DNA from: Planctomycetota bacterium
GTDB taxonomy: Bacteria; Planctomycetota; Planctomycetia; Pirellulales; Pirellulaceae
Direction of reading: 5' to 3'
Assembly (NCBI GenBank): GCA_029259935.1
Contig: JAJDEH010000386.1
Coordinates: forward strand, 1 to 42,236
Length of the DNA stretch: 42,236 nucleotides
Below the pieces are notes generated by a model. It was not told where the DNA came from. It saw only the letters and a program-made list of their open reading frames with translations, and did no database searches. The position numbers were made by a program, and so were the translations under genes. Each line of letters starts with the position of its first letter. The stretch's first letter is position 1. Positions 16,819 through 25,654 of this stretch are shown piece by piece.

Positions 16819-17289
16819 TCACTCTTCTTCAATTTCGGCATCCCAGGTGCATTCAATGCAACCTTTGACGCTTTGATATGCTGGGCATTTCTCCCCATGC
16901 GTTGCCAGCACGCGATCGACGTTTTCGCGCATGCTGGCAGGGATCTTGAAACGATAGTGCAAACGGATGCGGGTGATCTTGAGGACTCCGTCGACATCTT
17001 CGATATCGCCTTCGACATCGGCGACCAAGTTTTCGGCCGAATTGATTTCCCGCACTTCCAGTGCGGCTCCCAGGGTGCCGGTCAGTCACCCGGCGACACC
17101 GGCGATCATGTGGTCCAGCGTTGCCGGATATTCGGGACCGGTAATTTCTCGGCCGTATTTCTCCTGATAGAAGTGCTTGATCCCGCCATGAATGCCGAAA
17201 TGAATCGGCGCGAAGTTTTCCAAATGAGCCGTGCGATGCGGACCCGCATGTTTTTCAATTCGAATCTTGCTGGTGTGGGCGACGGACAT
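16819..17289 (-). CDS. OsmC-family peroxiredoxin-like protein with predicted selenocysteine (in-frame TGA)
   Basis: The frame runs from ATG 17289 (AGGAG six bases upstream) to TGA 16819, 156 residues, with one internal TGA at 17086-17088 as codon 68. Both halves are in the same frame and both are OsmC-like: the first ends LDHMIAGVAG and the second begins LTGTLGAALE. In OsmC/Ohr proteins the residue between them is the conserved reactive cysteine (AGC-L-TGTL). The second conserved Cys is present (KCPAY, C135). A 6-bp hairpin follows the TGA at the expected SECIS distance. OsmC proteins reduce organic hydroperoxides with a thiol; selenocysteine at this site would raise reactivity. The gene follows the zinc-ribbon gene by 45 bases on the same strand. 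A nonsense mutation or sequencing error is the alternative, but the intact downstream frame and hairpin argue against it. Confidence 0.85.
17050..17066 (-). promoter_or_regulatory. Candidate bacterial SECIS element
   Basis: On the minus strand, CCGCAC (17066-17061) pairs perfectly with GTGCGG (17055-17050) around the loop UGGAA (17060-17056). The stem starts 19 nt after the TGA at 17086-17088, and the loop begins 26 nt after it, within the range generally accepted for bacterial SECIS. The loop has G at its second position, as SelB-binding loops require. The hairpin lies inside the OsmC-like coding sequence, as bacterial SECIS elements do. Confidence 0.75.
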
Positions 17290-17334
17290 AACTGGCTCCT
17301 GAAGGATGATTGTTCGGTGACGGCCGGCCGGCTC

Positions 17335-18225
17335 TTACTGAAAGACAATGTTTCCGACATCTTTCTTGGCGGTGTTGCGAATGGTCAACTGGTCCCAGCG
17401 AAATTGGTTCTCGCCCAACAAGTTGTTCACATCGGAAAAGTACGATCCAAGGCTGGCTCGTTGGGGGCTGGAAAGCGAATCGCCGTCGGTGCGAAACATG
17501 CTCTTGGAAATGTACAAAACGTAATAGGCTTGTTGACTACTGACCTGCAAATTGAATTGGCCTTGGCCGTTCGTGCGAGCATAGTCGCCGCCCAGTTCGC
17601 GAATCGTCCACAGGCCGCGATTGTCGTCGTCGGGCAGGTCCGATTCCGGGTGGAGTCCGTCGGGGTTGGCTTTGTTTTCCAAATCGGGCTTGCTATCAAC
17701 CGGCAACGCAATGACCACGGCACCAGGATCAGGAGCGGTTTGGTTGTCGGCGTCTTGGAATTCGACGACACCCGTCACGATGCAACGAGACGGAGGGCCT
17801 TCGGCAGTACTCGGGCTGGACCCCAAATCCATGCCGACAATGATCCCAAAGATAAAAAAGACGATCGCGATCACAATCTGCACGACACCGACTGAATAAA
17901 GGACGGTGCGAGAAACGGCGATTTTCCCATGGTCGACGGTGGCGGTCGCTGCGGCCTGGGCTCCTGGGTCGCTTTCGAATTCGTAAACGACCTCCGGATC
18001 CTCGTCGTAAACCGTGAATTCGGAAAACGGGTCTTCCGACTCGTCGGCGTCCTCGGCGCGACTTCCCTTCGCCTCAGCTATACGGTCTAGGGCGGCCGCG
18101 CCCTCTTCGACGGTGGGAATTTTGAACTTCTCGTTGCATTTGGGGCAGCGCGCAGACTTTCCGATCTTGGACGTGCTGACTTTCAGCACGTGATCGCAGT
18201 GATCACAGGGAAATTTGACCGGCAT
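17335..18225 (-). CDS. MJ0042-type zinc-ribbon single-pass membrane protein
   Basis: 296 residues from ATG 18225; ATG 18297 is in frame, but the zinc finger is expected right at the N-terminus (MPVKFPCDHC). Four cysteines C7, C10, C27 and C30 (CDHC...CPKC) form the zinc ribbon seen at the start of many planctomycete and delta-proteobacterial membrane proteins. An acidic linker follows (about 45-105). One TM helix (about 118-145, VVQIVIAIVFFIFGIIVGM) leads to a beta-rich extracytoplasmic domain (about 155-296) resembling a carboxypeptidase-regulatory-like fold (GVVEFQDADN.., then YARTNGQGQFNLQVSSQQAYYVLYIS). Its function is unknown. It is the gene before the OsmC-like gene and probably shares its transcript. 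Confidence 0.75.
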   Translation of the reverse strand: MPVKFPCDHCDHVLKVSTSKIGKSARCPKCNEKFKIPTVEEGAAALDRIAEAKGSRAEDADESEDPFSEFTVYDEDPEVVYEFESDPGAQAAATATVDHGKIAVSRTVLYSVGVVQIVIAIVFFIFGIIVGMDLGSSPSTAEGPPSRCIVTGVVEFQDADNQTAPDPGAVVIALPVDSKPDLENKANPDGLHPESDLPDDDNRGLWTIRELGGDYARTNGQGQFNLQVSSQQAYYVLYISKSMFRTDGDSLSSPQRASLGSYFSDVNNLLGENQFRWDQLTIRNTAKKDVGNIVFQ

Positions 18226-18545
18226 GTTCCGACGAAGAATCGAGGTGCGAAGTGGACGACCTTTCAGAGAATTCAGCCTAACAAATGGGCTGACCATCGG
18301 CTAGATTCCAGCCATTTCGTTTGTCGTGGACAATCCGCGCTGTTCGCGAGGCGGCGAGTTAGTGGACTGAAAGTGCCGATTGTGGCGATTCGGACCAGGA
18401 TTGAATTGACGAATCCGCTCTAGACGTCAAAATAAAGCATGGCAGGGCGCGCGACCCATTCGCACGTACCCAGGCGAACGTCGTGACATCGGGTTGGGCT
18501 GACTCGACTGACAACCCGTCTACCAGAACCGAGAGGAGCCTAGGC
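18226..18545. other. Divergent intergenic region
   Basis: 320 bases between the divergent zinc-ribbon and hydrolase genes. It must hold promoters for both, but I see no clear boxes, repeats or hairpins. The hydrolase frame is open back to 18483, without a better start than ATG 18546. Confidence 0.35.
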
Positions 18546-20915
18546 ATGTTGCTGCGAGCTATCATTTCCTCGCGTCCCCCCATTTTTTCAATCGGCTTTG
18601 GCGCATTCATCGCCATCGCATTCCTTGCCGTCCTGCGCGCCGATACCGTCATCTTGAAGAGCGGCGTGCAAATCGAAGGGAACGCCGGCAAGATTGCCGA
18701 GATTGGTGAGAACCCGTTGAAGCCATCGGGCAAGGGCCCGGTTCGCGTGACCAAGATTTGGCTGATGGACGACGAACTTCGCCAGGTATTTGTTTCGACG
18801 AACAACCTCGCATCGCCGCCCACGTCGGCACCGCCAGGCAGCGTTGAACGAATCGTGATCGAGCAGCGAGTGGCCAGGAACTCTCCCCGCATCGGTGGCG
18901 TCGGGCCGCTCATTCGCGTGACCCCCTTCGACGAATGGGGACGCCGCATCGTTACGATGAATATGCCCAACGGCCCGCGCCACGTAATCCAAGGGATCAC
19001 GCTCGTAACGCCCACCTATTGCAAAGTCGAAGGGTTGCTCGGCCGGCCTTCCTACACCTGGGACATGCGCATCGCGACCAGTTCAATTCCGCGAGCGACG
19101 CTGACCAAGATCTTGATGCAGCAAATGGACGAGAACAATTCGGCGGATCGGCTGCGCGTGGTGCGTCTATACATTCAAGCGGAACGATACCAAGACGCGC
19201 AAACTGAATTGAAAGAAGTCATTCGGGACTTTCCAGGCTTGAAGGCTCTGCAAAAGACCGCCAAGGAATTACGCCAATCGGGCTCGCGCCGTTTGATCGA
19301 AGAGATCAGACTACGCCGCGATGCCGGCCAACATCCGTTGGCGTTCGCCATGCTCGAAAAATTTCCATCCGAAGGTGTCTCGGGCGAGATCCTTTTGGAA
19401 GTTCGAGAGCTGATGGACGAATACAAGGAATTGCAAAGCAAGAGGAAACAGATCCTCGATCAGCTTGAGCAGCATGTTTCCGAGATCGCCGACGAGGCCA
19501 TACGAGCCAAGATCGAGCCCATTCGCAAGGAAATTGCCGCCCAACTGAACTTTCAAACGCTTGAGCGCATGGCCGACTATCTTCGGCTTGGCGACGATCC
19601 GGACACCAGCCCTCAGCAAAAGGTCGCCCTGGCGATCAGCGGGTGGTTGATGGGCAACGGCGCGGGCATCGATAATCTCGCGGTCGCTCTCGACCAGACC
19701 GAGGTTCGTAATTTGGCTGGCGAGTACCTGCGGGCCAAACACTCGCACGAGCGCGAGGAAATCCTGAAGAAGCTGGACACGCTGGAAGGCGGCCAGCCTG
19801 AAGACCTGTCCAAAATCGTCGCCCACATGCTGCCTCCAGTCCGAACCGCGGCACAACAGGATGGAGTGCCGGGCATGCTCAGGCTGTCCACACCGGGACT
19901 GACCGGAGAACCGGACTTCAACTACTTGATTCAGTTGCCACCCAACTACGATCAATCGCGCCGCTATCCATGCATCGTGACACTGAACGGTGCCGGCACG
20001 ACGCCCGAACTGCAGATCGATTGGTGGGCTGGTTCGTATGACGAAAAACGGAAAACTCGCTACGACCAAGCCACCCGCCGCGGATATATCGTCATTGCCC
20101 CGCAATGGGCCGCCGATCGTCAACCCAAATACAAATACTCAGCACGAGAACACGCGGCGGTGCTGTTCTCATTACGCGACGCACTGCGCCGTTTCTCGAT
20201 CGATACCGACCGCGTGTTCCTCAGCGGCCACTCGATGGGCGGAGATGCGGCGTGGGATATTGGTTTGGCGCATCCCGATCTGTGGGCGGGCGTCATGCCC
20301 ATCGTGGCCACGGCCCGCAACTACGTTTCTCGCTATCATCCCAACTCGCGGTTTCATCTGCCGATGTATTTCGTCTGCGGTGAAAAGGACGGCAACCGCA
20401 TGGAGTTGAACAAAATGGACTTCAACCGCTATCTGACCAGTCACAGCTACGATGTGATGGTCGTTCAGTATCAAGGACGCGGCCACGAGCATTTTCACGA
20501 CGAGATTCAAAACCTGTTCGACTGGATGGAACTGCAACAGCGCGAATTTTCGGTCAAGGAATTCAATTGTGTTTCCATGCGGCCTTGGGACAATTTCTTT
20601 TGGTGGCTGGAAGTCGACGAGTTTCCCGAGACCACCATCGTGGCCCCGACGGAATGGCCGCGCAAAGGCGCTCGCGAGGCGCCCGTGGGAGCCAAACTCC
20701 TCGGGAAAAACACGATTCGTGTCACTACCGGCGCTCGCAAAGCCACAGTCTATCTCTCGCCTGAACTCGTCGACCTGGAAAAACGCGTGACGATCAAGTT
20801 CGGTAGCAAGTCACAAAGCTTTCAACCAGAACCGAGTTCGCAGGTGCTGCTGGAAGATGTCCGCACGCGGGGCGACCGGCAGCACCCGTACTGGGTCAAG
20901 GTAAAGCTGAAGTAG
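18546..20915 (+). CDS. Exported alpha/beta hydrolase (esterase/depolymerase-like) with long N-terminal region
   Basis: 789 residues. ATG 18546 has a strong ribosome site (GAGAGGAG, 7 bases away) and opens a signal peptide (FGAFIAIAFLAVLRA). Residues about 20-420 are a mixed beta then helical region (repeated EIR, ELR and EQL helices) with no known catalytic motif. Residues about 435-700 form an alpha/beta hydrolase of the PHB-depolymerase/S9-esterase style: nucleophile S563 in GHSMGG, probable acid D615 (CGEKDGN) and probable His H647 (GRGHEHF). A small beta domain ends the protein. It likely cleaves an ester or peptide bond in the periplasm or outside; the substrate is not predictable. It is followed after 35 bases by moaB on the same strand. 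Confidence 0.8.
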   Translation: MLLRAIISSRPPIFSIGFGAFIAIAFLAVLRADTVILKSGVQIEGNAGKIAEIGENPLKPSGKGPVRVTKIWLMDDELRQVFVSTNNLASPPTSAPPGSVERIVIEQRVARNSPRIGGVGPLIRVTPFDEWGRRIVTMNMPNGPRHVIQGITLVTPTYCKVEGLLGRPSYTWDMRIATSSIPRATLTKILMQQMDENNSADRLRVVRLYIQAERYQDAQTELKEVIRDFPGLKALQKTAKELRQSGSRRLIEEIRLRRDAGQHPLAFAMLEKFPSEGVSGEILLEVRELMDEYKELQSKRKQILDQLEQHVSEIADEAIRAKIEPIRKEIAAQLNFQTLERMADYLRLGDDPDTSPQQKVALAISGWLMGNGAGIDNLAVALDQTEVRNLAGEYLRAKHSHEREEILKKLDTLEGGQPEDLSKIVAHMLPPVRTAAQQDGVPGMLRLSTPGLTGEPDFNYLIQLPPNYDQSRRYPCIVTLNGAGTTPELQIDWWAGSYDEKRKTRYDQATRRGYIVIAPQWAADRQPKYKYSAREHAAVLFSLRDALRRFSIDTDRVFLSGHSMGGDAAWDIGLAHPDLWAGVMPIVATARNYVSRYHPNSRFHLPMYFVCGEKDGNRMELNKMDFNRYLTSHSYDVMVVQYQGRGHEHFHDEIQNLFDWMELQQREFSVKEFNCVSMRPWDNFFWWLEVDEFPETTIVAPTEWPRKGAREAPVGAKLLGKNTIRVTTGARKATVYLSPELVDLEKRVTIKFGSKSQSFQPEPSSQVLLEDVRTRGDRQHPYWVKVKLK

Positions 20916-20950
20916 TTGCCCCTGGCCTCAGTCCCTCACGTCGGTAATCC

Positions 20951-21463
20951 GTGACCATTTCGCCCGCCCACGAGCACAAACAAGATGCGCCAACCAGCGT
21001 TGGCTGTGCGGTGATTACGGTCAGCGACACGCGCACGTTGGAAACGGATACGGGCGGACAAACGGTGGTCGACCGGCTGACCGAGGCCGGCCACCAAGTG
21101 GTCACGCGCGAGATCATTCCAGACGAGCCGGCTCGCATGCAGCCGCTGCTTGAGCAACTGCGCGACCGCGACGACGTCCACGCGGTCTTGATGACGGGCG
21201 GCACCGGATTGACCAGCCGCGACCAGACGTTCGAAACCGTCTCGTCCCTGATTACGAAACCGCTGCCCGGCTATGGCGAGCTATTTCGCATGCTCAGCTA
21301 CGAAGAGATTGGCGCGGCGGCCATGCTCAGCCGGGCCACCGGTGGCCTAATGAACCGCACGCTGCTGTTGACGATGCCCGGTTCGAGGGCGGCGGTTCGC
21401 TTGGCGATGGACAAGATCATCTTGCCGGAACTGCGACATCTGGTCCGTGAAGCATCGCGCTAG
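20951..21463 (+). CDS. moaB: Molybdenum cofactor biosynthesis protein MoaB/MogA family
   Basis: 170 residues, GTG start. It matches the MoaB/MogA molybdopterin-binding fold: an N-terminal strand VGCAVITVSDTR, D(T)GGQ for nucleotide and pterin contact, LMTGGTGLTSRD with the conserved GGTG loop, the helix ending FRMLSYEEIG, and LLLTMPGSRAAVR near the C-terminus. These proteins adenylylate molybdopterin before metal insertion in Moco synthesis; MoaB and MogA are difficult to tell apart by sequence alone. No other Moco gene is adjacent, although a MOSC-domain gene lies at 27.9 kb. mdh follows after about 120 bases on the same strand. Confidence 0.9.
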   Translation: MTISPAHEHKQDAPTSVGCAVITVSDTRTLETDTGGQTVVDRLTEAGHQVVTREIIPDEPARMQPLLEQLRDRDDVHAVLMTGGTGLTSRDQTFETVSSLITKPLPGYGELFRMLSYEEIGAAAMLSRATGGLMNRTLLLTMPGSRAAVRLAMDKIILPELRHLVREASR

Positions 21464-21558
21464 TTGCATTTAGCGGGCTCGCGACCATTTGGAAGACCTA
21501 CCCACTTGACTTGTAGCCGCAGCCGCCGATATTCGTAGCTGAACACGAATTGCCATAA

Positions 21559-22536
<978 letters not shown>

Positions 22537-22540
22537 TACC

Positions 22541-23212
22541 CTAGTTCAGCAAATCCAATATCGGATTGAAATCGGAAAGATCCTGTAGCAGCAGATCCGG
22601 CTGAGCTGGGTCAAGTTCTTCCGCCGAAAAGATGCCCGTACAGACGGCGACGACACGGGCATTGATGTGCCGGCCGCAGCGTACATCGTTGGGGGTGTCG
22701 CCAATCACATAAACCCTCTCCGGCGACACGGGATGGTCGAGATGCTGCCGGGCTGAAGCGAGGGCGGCTTCGGCGACCTCCTCTCGTCGATGGTGATCCT
22801 TGCCATAGCCACCAAAGGTAAAGTGATGATGCAGGCCGAAATGTTCCAGCTTGTAGCGCGCACCGTCCGGAACGTTGCCGGTCAACAGGCCCAGCGCCAC
22901 GTCGTCGCGGTTTGACAATTGATCGAGCAACGCCGTCACGCCAGGCAGCACCGACCCGCCCTTTTCAGCCAACGTAGCTGGCAAGTGACTCAGATACGCG
23001 TCAATGAACCGTTCCCAATTTTCGTCGGAGTCTTCGATTGCATGGCGTTCGAACAGATCGGCGGCAATCGACCGATCGGTCATACCGTGCACGGGCACGT
23101 TCGCTGGATCATCGACGCCAAACTCATTGGACATCGCTCGCAGCAACGACTCCTTCCCCGCTCCGCCTGAAGAAATCAACGTACCATCAATATCGAACAA
23201 GAAAACGTACAT
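22541..23212 (-). CDS. HAD-superfamily hydrolase, phosphoglycolate phosphatase-like
   Basis: 223 residues with all four HAD motifs: I DIDGT (D7 nucleophile, D9 acid/base), II LLTGN (Thr), III a Lys in the KDHH region, and IV GDTPNDV. A helical cap domain lies between motifs I and II (about residues 16-85), as in subfamily IA phosphoglycolate and beta-phosphoglucomutase-type enzymes. It probably removes phosphate from a small metabolite in the cytoplasm; 2-phosphoglycolate salvage is the likeliest reading but not certain. It is convergent with mdh. Confidence 0.85.
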   Translation of the reverse strand: MYVFLFDIDGTLISSGGAGKESLLRAMSNEFGVDDPANVPVHGMTDRSIAADLFERHAIEDSDENWERFIDAYLSHLPATLAEKGGSVLPGVTALLDQLSNRDDVALGLLTGNVPDGARYKLEHFGLHHHFTFGGYGKDHHRREEVAEAALASARQHLDHPVSPERVYVIGDTPNDVRCGRHINARVVAVCTGIFSAEELDPAQPDLLLQDLSDFNPILDLLN

Positions 23213-23337
23213 GCAACGATTTTAGCAACGCGAGCCAGGCGAGAGAATGGTACACGCTGAATTGCCCCACCGAAGATTCTCAGTCCGCCGGGATCGGCGT
23301 CATCCACAAGGGGTCGGGGCTCGCGTCATTCGACACC

Positions 23338-25053
23338 CTAATCCATATCATTGCGGTCAAGGTTGCCCGATTTTCGAATTGCCCACAGCAATCGCAGACC
23401 GACCAAAATGCTTAGCGTCACTCCGCCGAGTCCTAGGATTGAGAGATTGGCCACTCCAAGAACGTGGGGCGGCTGGCCCTCTGGCACCGGGAACAGCAGC
23501 GGCGGAACATCGTAGCTTAACATCAGCGCCGAACCGACGAAAATCGCGCTCGTAATCATGCCGATCACCAGCCGATTCACCGACGGGCCCAGCCGGCGAT
23601 GGTCGAGGTGAATGTCGAATTTTCCCGATTGCACCTGGTCCAAGATATTCATCAGCCGTTGCGGCAACACCTCGGCAATCTGTTCCAACTCGACGTAGAT
23701 CCGCCGCATCTTCCGCACTTGCCGCATCGGTGACAATCTGCGCAGCAGCATCGAACGATGAAGCGGCTGCATTACCTCGATCAAGCTAAATTTGGGACTC
23801 AGCAGCTTGGCGGTCCCGTCCAGCGTGGCCAGCGTCTTGATCAGCAGCGCGACTTCCGTCGGCAGCGAGATTTGGTGACGACGGATCATCTCGATCATGT
23901 CATTGAGCGCGCCGGTCAAGTCAAATTCGTCCAACGACTGGGTGGCATGTTGGCCGACGAAGTCAGCGACATCGCTTCCAAGCGCCCCATCGTCCAAATC
24001 GAACGGAACGCTGCCCACCCGTTTGAGAATCATCGTCAACATGACCACATCTTGGTTCACGATCGACAACAGCATCTCTTCAATGTCTTCGCGCAACCGT
24101 TCGCCGAGCCGCCCCACCATGCCGAAATCAAGCAGTCCTATGACATTACCAGGCAACATCACCAAGTTTCCCGGATGGGGGTCGGCGTGATAAAAGCCGT
24201 GTTGGAAGATCATTTTCAGATACAAGCTCGCGCCGCGCAGGGCCAGTTCATCCAGGTCGAAGCCGCCGGCAAGCAACGCATCGCGATCTTCGACCTTGAC
24301 GCCGTCCAACGACTCCATCGTCAGCACGCGGGCAGTGCAAAGTTCGCCAAATGGCTTGGGAACGCGGACCGTGGGGTCCTTGTCGAACATGGCCGCGAAT
24401 TGCTGCAGGTTCCGTTCTTCGCGGCCGAAATCGAGTTCGCGGCGCAGCGACCGCGCCATTTCGCCTACAAGTTTGATCGGTTTATAAGGCTTGAATTCGT
24501 CGAACCGTTCGGCCAACTGTGCGGCCCCGGACAGCACGTCGAGGTCGTCACGGATTACTTCTTCGATGCCGATATGCTGCACCTTCACGACAACCACGTC
24601 GCCGTTGGTCATGCGGGCTCGGTGTACTTGGCCAATCGACGCCGAGGCAATCGGTTCTTCGCTAAATTCGGCGAACAGTCCTTCCAGCGGCTGCCCCAGT
24701 TCGGATTCCACCAGTTTTCGGATCTTGTCAAACGGATCGGCCGGTGCGTCGGACTGCAACTGCTTCAGCTCATTCGCCAGCTTGACCCCCACAATGTCGG
24801 GCCGCGTGCTGAGCAACTGCCCCAGCTTGATGAAGGTCGGGCCCAGTTCCGACAAGGCCAGGCGAATTCTGCGTTCGTGAGACAGTCGGGCCAGAGCTTC
24901 TCCGTCGGGTGCCTTCAACTGGTCTTTGACGAAGTCTAGATTGACTCGGCTCAGCCAATCGGCCAGCCCGTACTTGCTAAGCACGGAGAGAATCTCGCGC
25001 CATCGCTTGAGATTGCGATAAATCTGCGGGATGGTGGAAATCGAAATTTTCAT
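23338..25053 (-). CDS. ABC1/UbiB-family atypical kinase, membrane anchored
   Basis: 571 residues from ATG 25053 (the frame is open to 25164, but the extra 37 residues lack family character). UbiB signatures are present: KLGQ with the flanking LSTRPDI (about 76-86), the Ala-rich nucleotide loop as SASIGQVH (137-144), VVKVQ, ADPHPGN (290-296) and DFG (309-311). Two C-terminal hydrophobic helices (RLVIGMITSAIFVGSALML and ILGLGGVTLSILVGLRLLW) anchor it to the membrane. UbiB proteins are ATPases that support quinone lipid biosynthesis, probably by extracting or presenting prenyl intermediates. No other quinone gene is adjacent. It diverges from dnaA beyond a 600-base spacer. Confidence 0.9.
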   Translation of the reverse strand: MKISISTIPQIYRNLKRWREILSVLSKYGLADWLSRVNLDFVKDQLKAPDGEALARLSHERRIRLALSELGPTFIKLGQLLSTRPDIVGVKLANELKQLQSDAPADPFDKIRKLVESELGQPLEGLFAEFSEEPIASASIGQVHRARMTNGDVVVVKVQHIGIEEVIRDDLDVLSGAAQLAERFDEFKPYKPIKLVGEMARSLRRELDFGREERNLQQFAAMFDKDPTVRVPKPFGELCTARVLTMESLDGVKVEDRDALLAGGFDLDELALRGASLYLKMIFQHGFYHADPHPGNLVMLPGNVIGLLDFGMVGRLGERLREDIEEMLLSIVNQDVVMLTMILKRVGSVPFDLDDGALGSDVADFVGQHATQSLDEFDLTGALNDMIEMIRRHQISLPTEVALLIKTLATLDGTAKLLSPKFSLIEVMQPLHRSMLLRRLSPMRQVRKMRRIYVELEQIAEVLPQRLMNILDQVQSGKFDIHLDHRRLGPSVNRLVIGMITSAIFVGSALMLSYDVPPLLFPVPEGQPPHVLGVANLSILGLGGVTLSILVGLRLLWAIRKSGNLDRNDMD

Positions 25054-25654
25054 CAAATCAAAACATGATTGAAGGGCAGATGCCGTCCGGCAGTCAAAAC
25101 CGCCGACCATTTCAATTGTATACAGAACCACCTGCTTGGAAGCACCCGACACGCCACCAATCAACTTCGATTGACGCTGAATGCGTTAGAGCAGTGCTGC
25201 CTCGGACTCAATGGTCCGCAAACTGCTTGTTTGAAATAGTCATGACCGGGATTACCGTCACGATCGGCACCCGGTCTGTCTTGATCGATTTACAAATCCT
25301 CTTGTGCCGACAGTTTTTCCACCGCCGATTTGACGACGGCGCGATGTCCGCGTTTAAATGACAACGCAACCAAGCACCGTCACGGCCCTGTTTTTTGGGA
25401 CATTTGCTACCCCGGATTCCAAATGTAAAAAAATCTTCACGATCTCCGTTCCGAACCGCTGGACAGGGCCGCTAGCACTCTTAAACTAGGTCGACACAGT
25501 TTAAGAAATGGTGAGCCACTTTTAGTGGTACGCTTCCCACATAGGACAACTTGCTTACACGCTAAACCGTTGCCAGCGGAGTAGTTCCGTTATCAGCGGT
25601 GGAAAACCCAATGGGTTTTCGGCGCTGTATGTATGGGCAAGGGACGCACAGGAC
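25054..25654. other. ubiB-like/dnaA divergent spacer
   Basis: About 600 bases, notably AT-rich between 25390 and 25520. It holds an 8-bp dyad (listed separately), a small hairpin CCACTTTTAGTGG near 25515, and two near-consensus DnaA boxes of the form TTTTCCACC, one on each strand (about 25315-25323 and 25599-25607), each one base off TTTTCCACA. I cannot say whether this is an origin; two boxes are too few to call it. Confidence 0.35.
25480..25505. promoter_or_regulatory. 8-bp dyad upstream of dnaA (operator-like)
   Basis: CTTAAACT (25480-25487) and AGTTTAAG (25498-25505) are exact inverted repeats separated by 10 bases, one helical turn apart, 150 bases before the dnaA start. This geometry suits a dimeric regulator. 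The protein that binds is unknown. Confidence 0.45.

Noticed and set aside
16759..17895. 378-codon + strand ORF opposite the OsmC-like and zinc-ribbon genes
   Set aside because: It is the antisense shadow of two recognisable minus-strand proteins and has no domain, ribosome site or signal of its own. It only looks attractive because the TGA splits the real gene.
23758..24939. 393-codon + strand ORF inside the UbiB-family gene
   Set aside because: Antisense of a complete ABC1/UbiB kinase with all motifs. The open frame is a by-product of codon bias.
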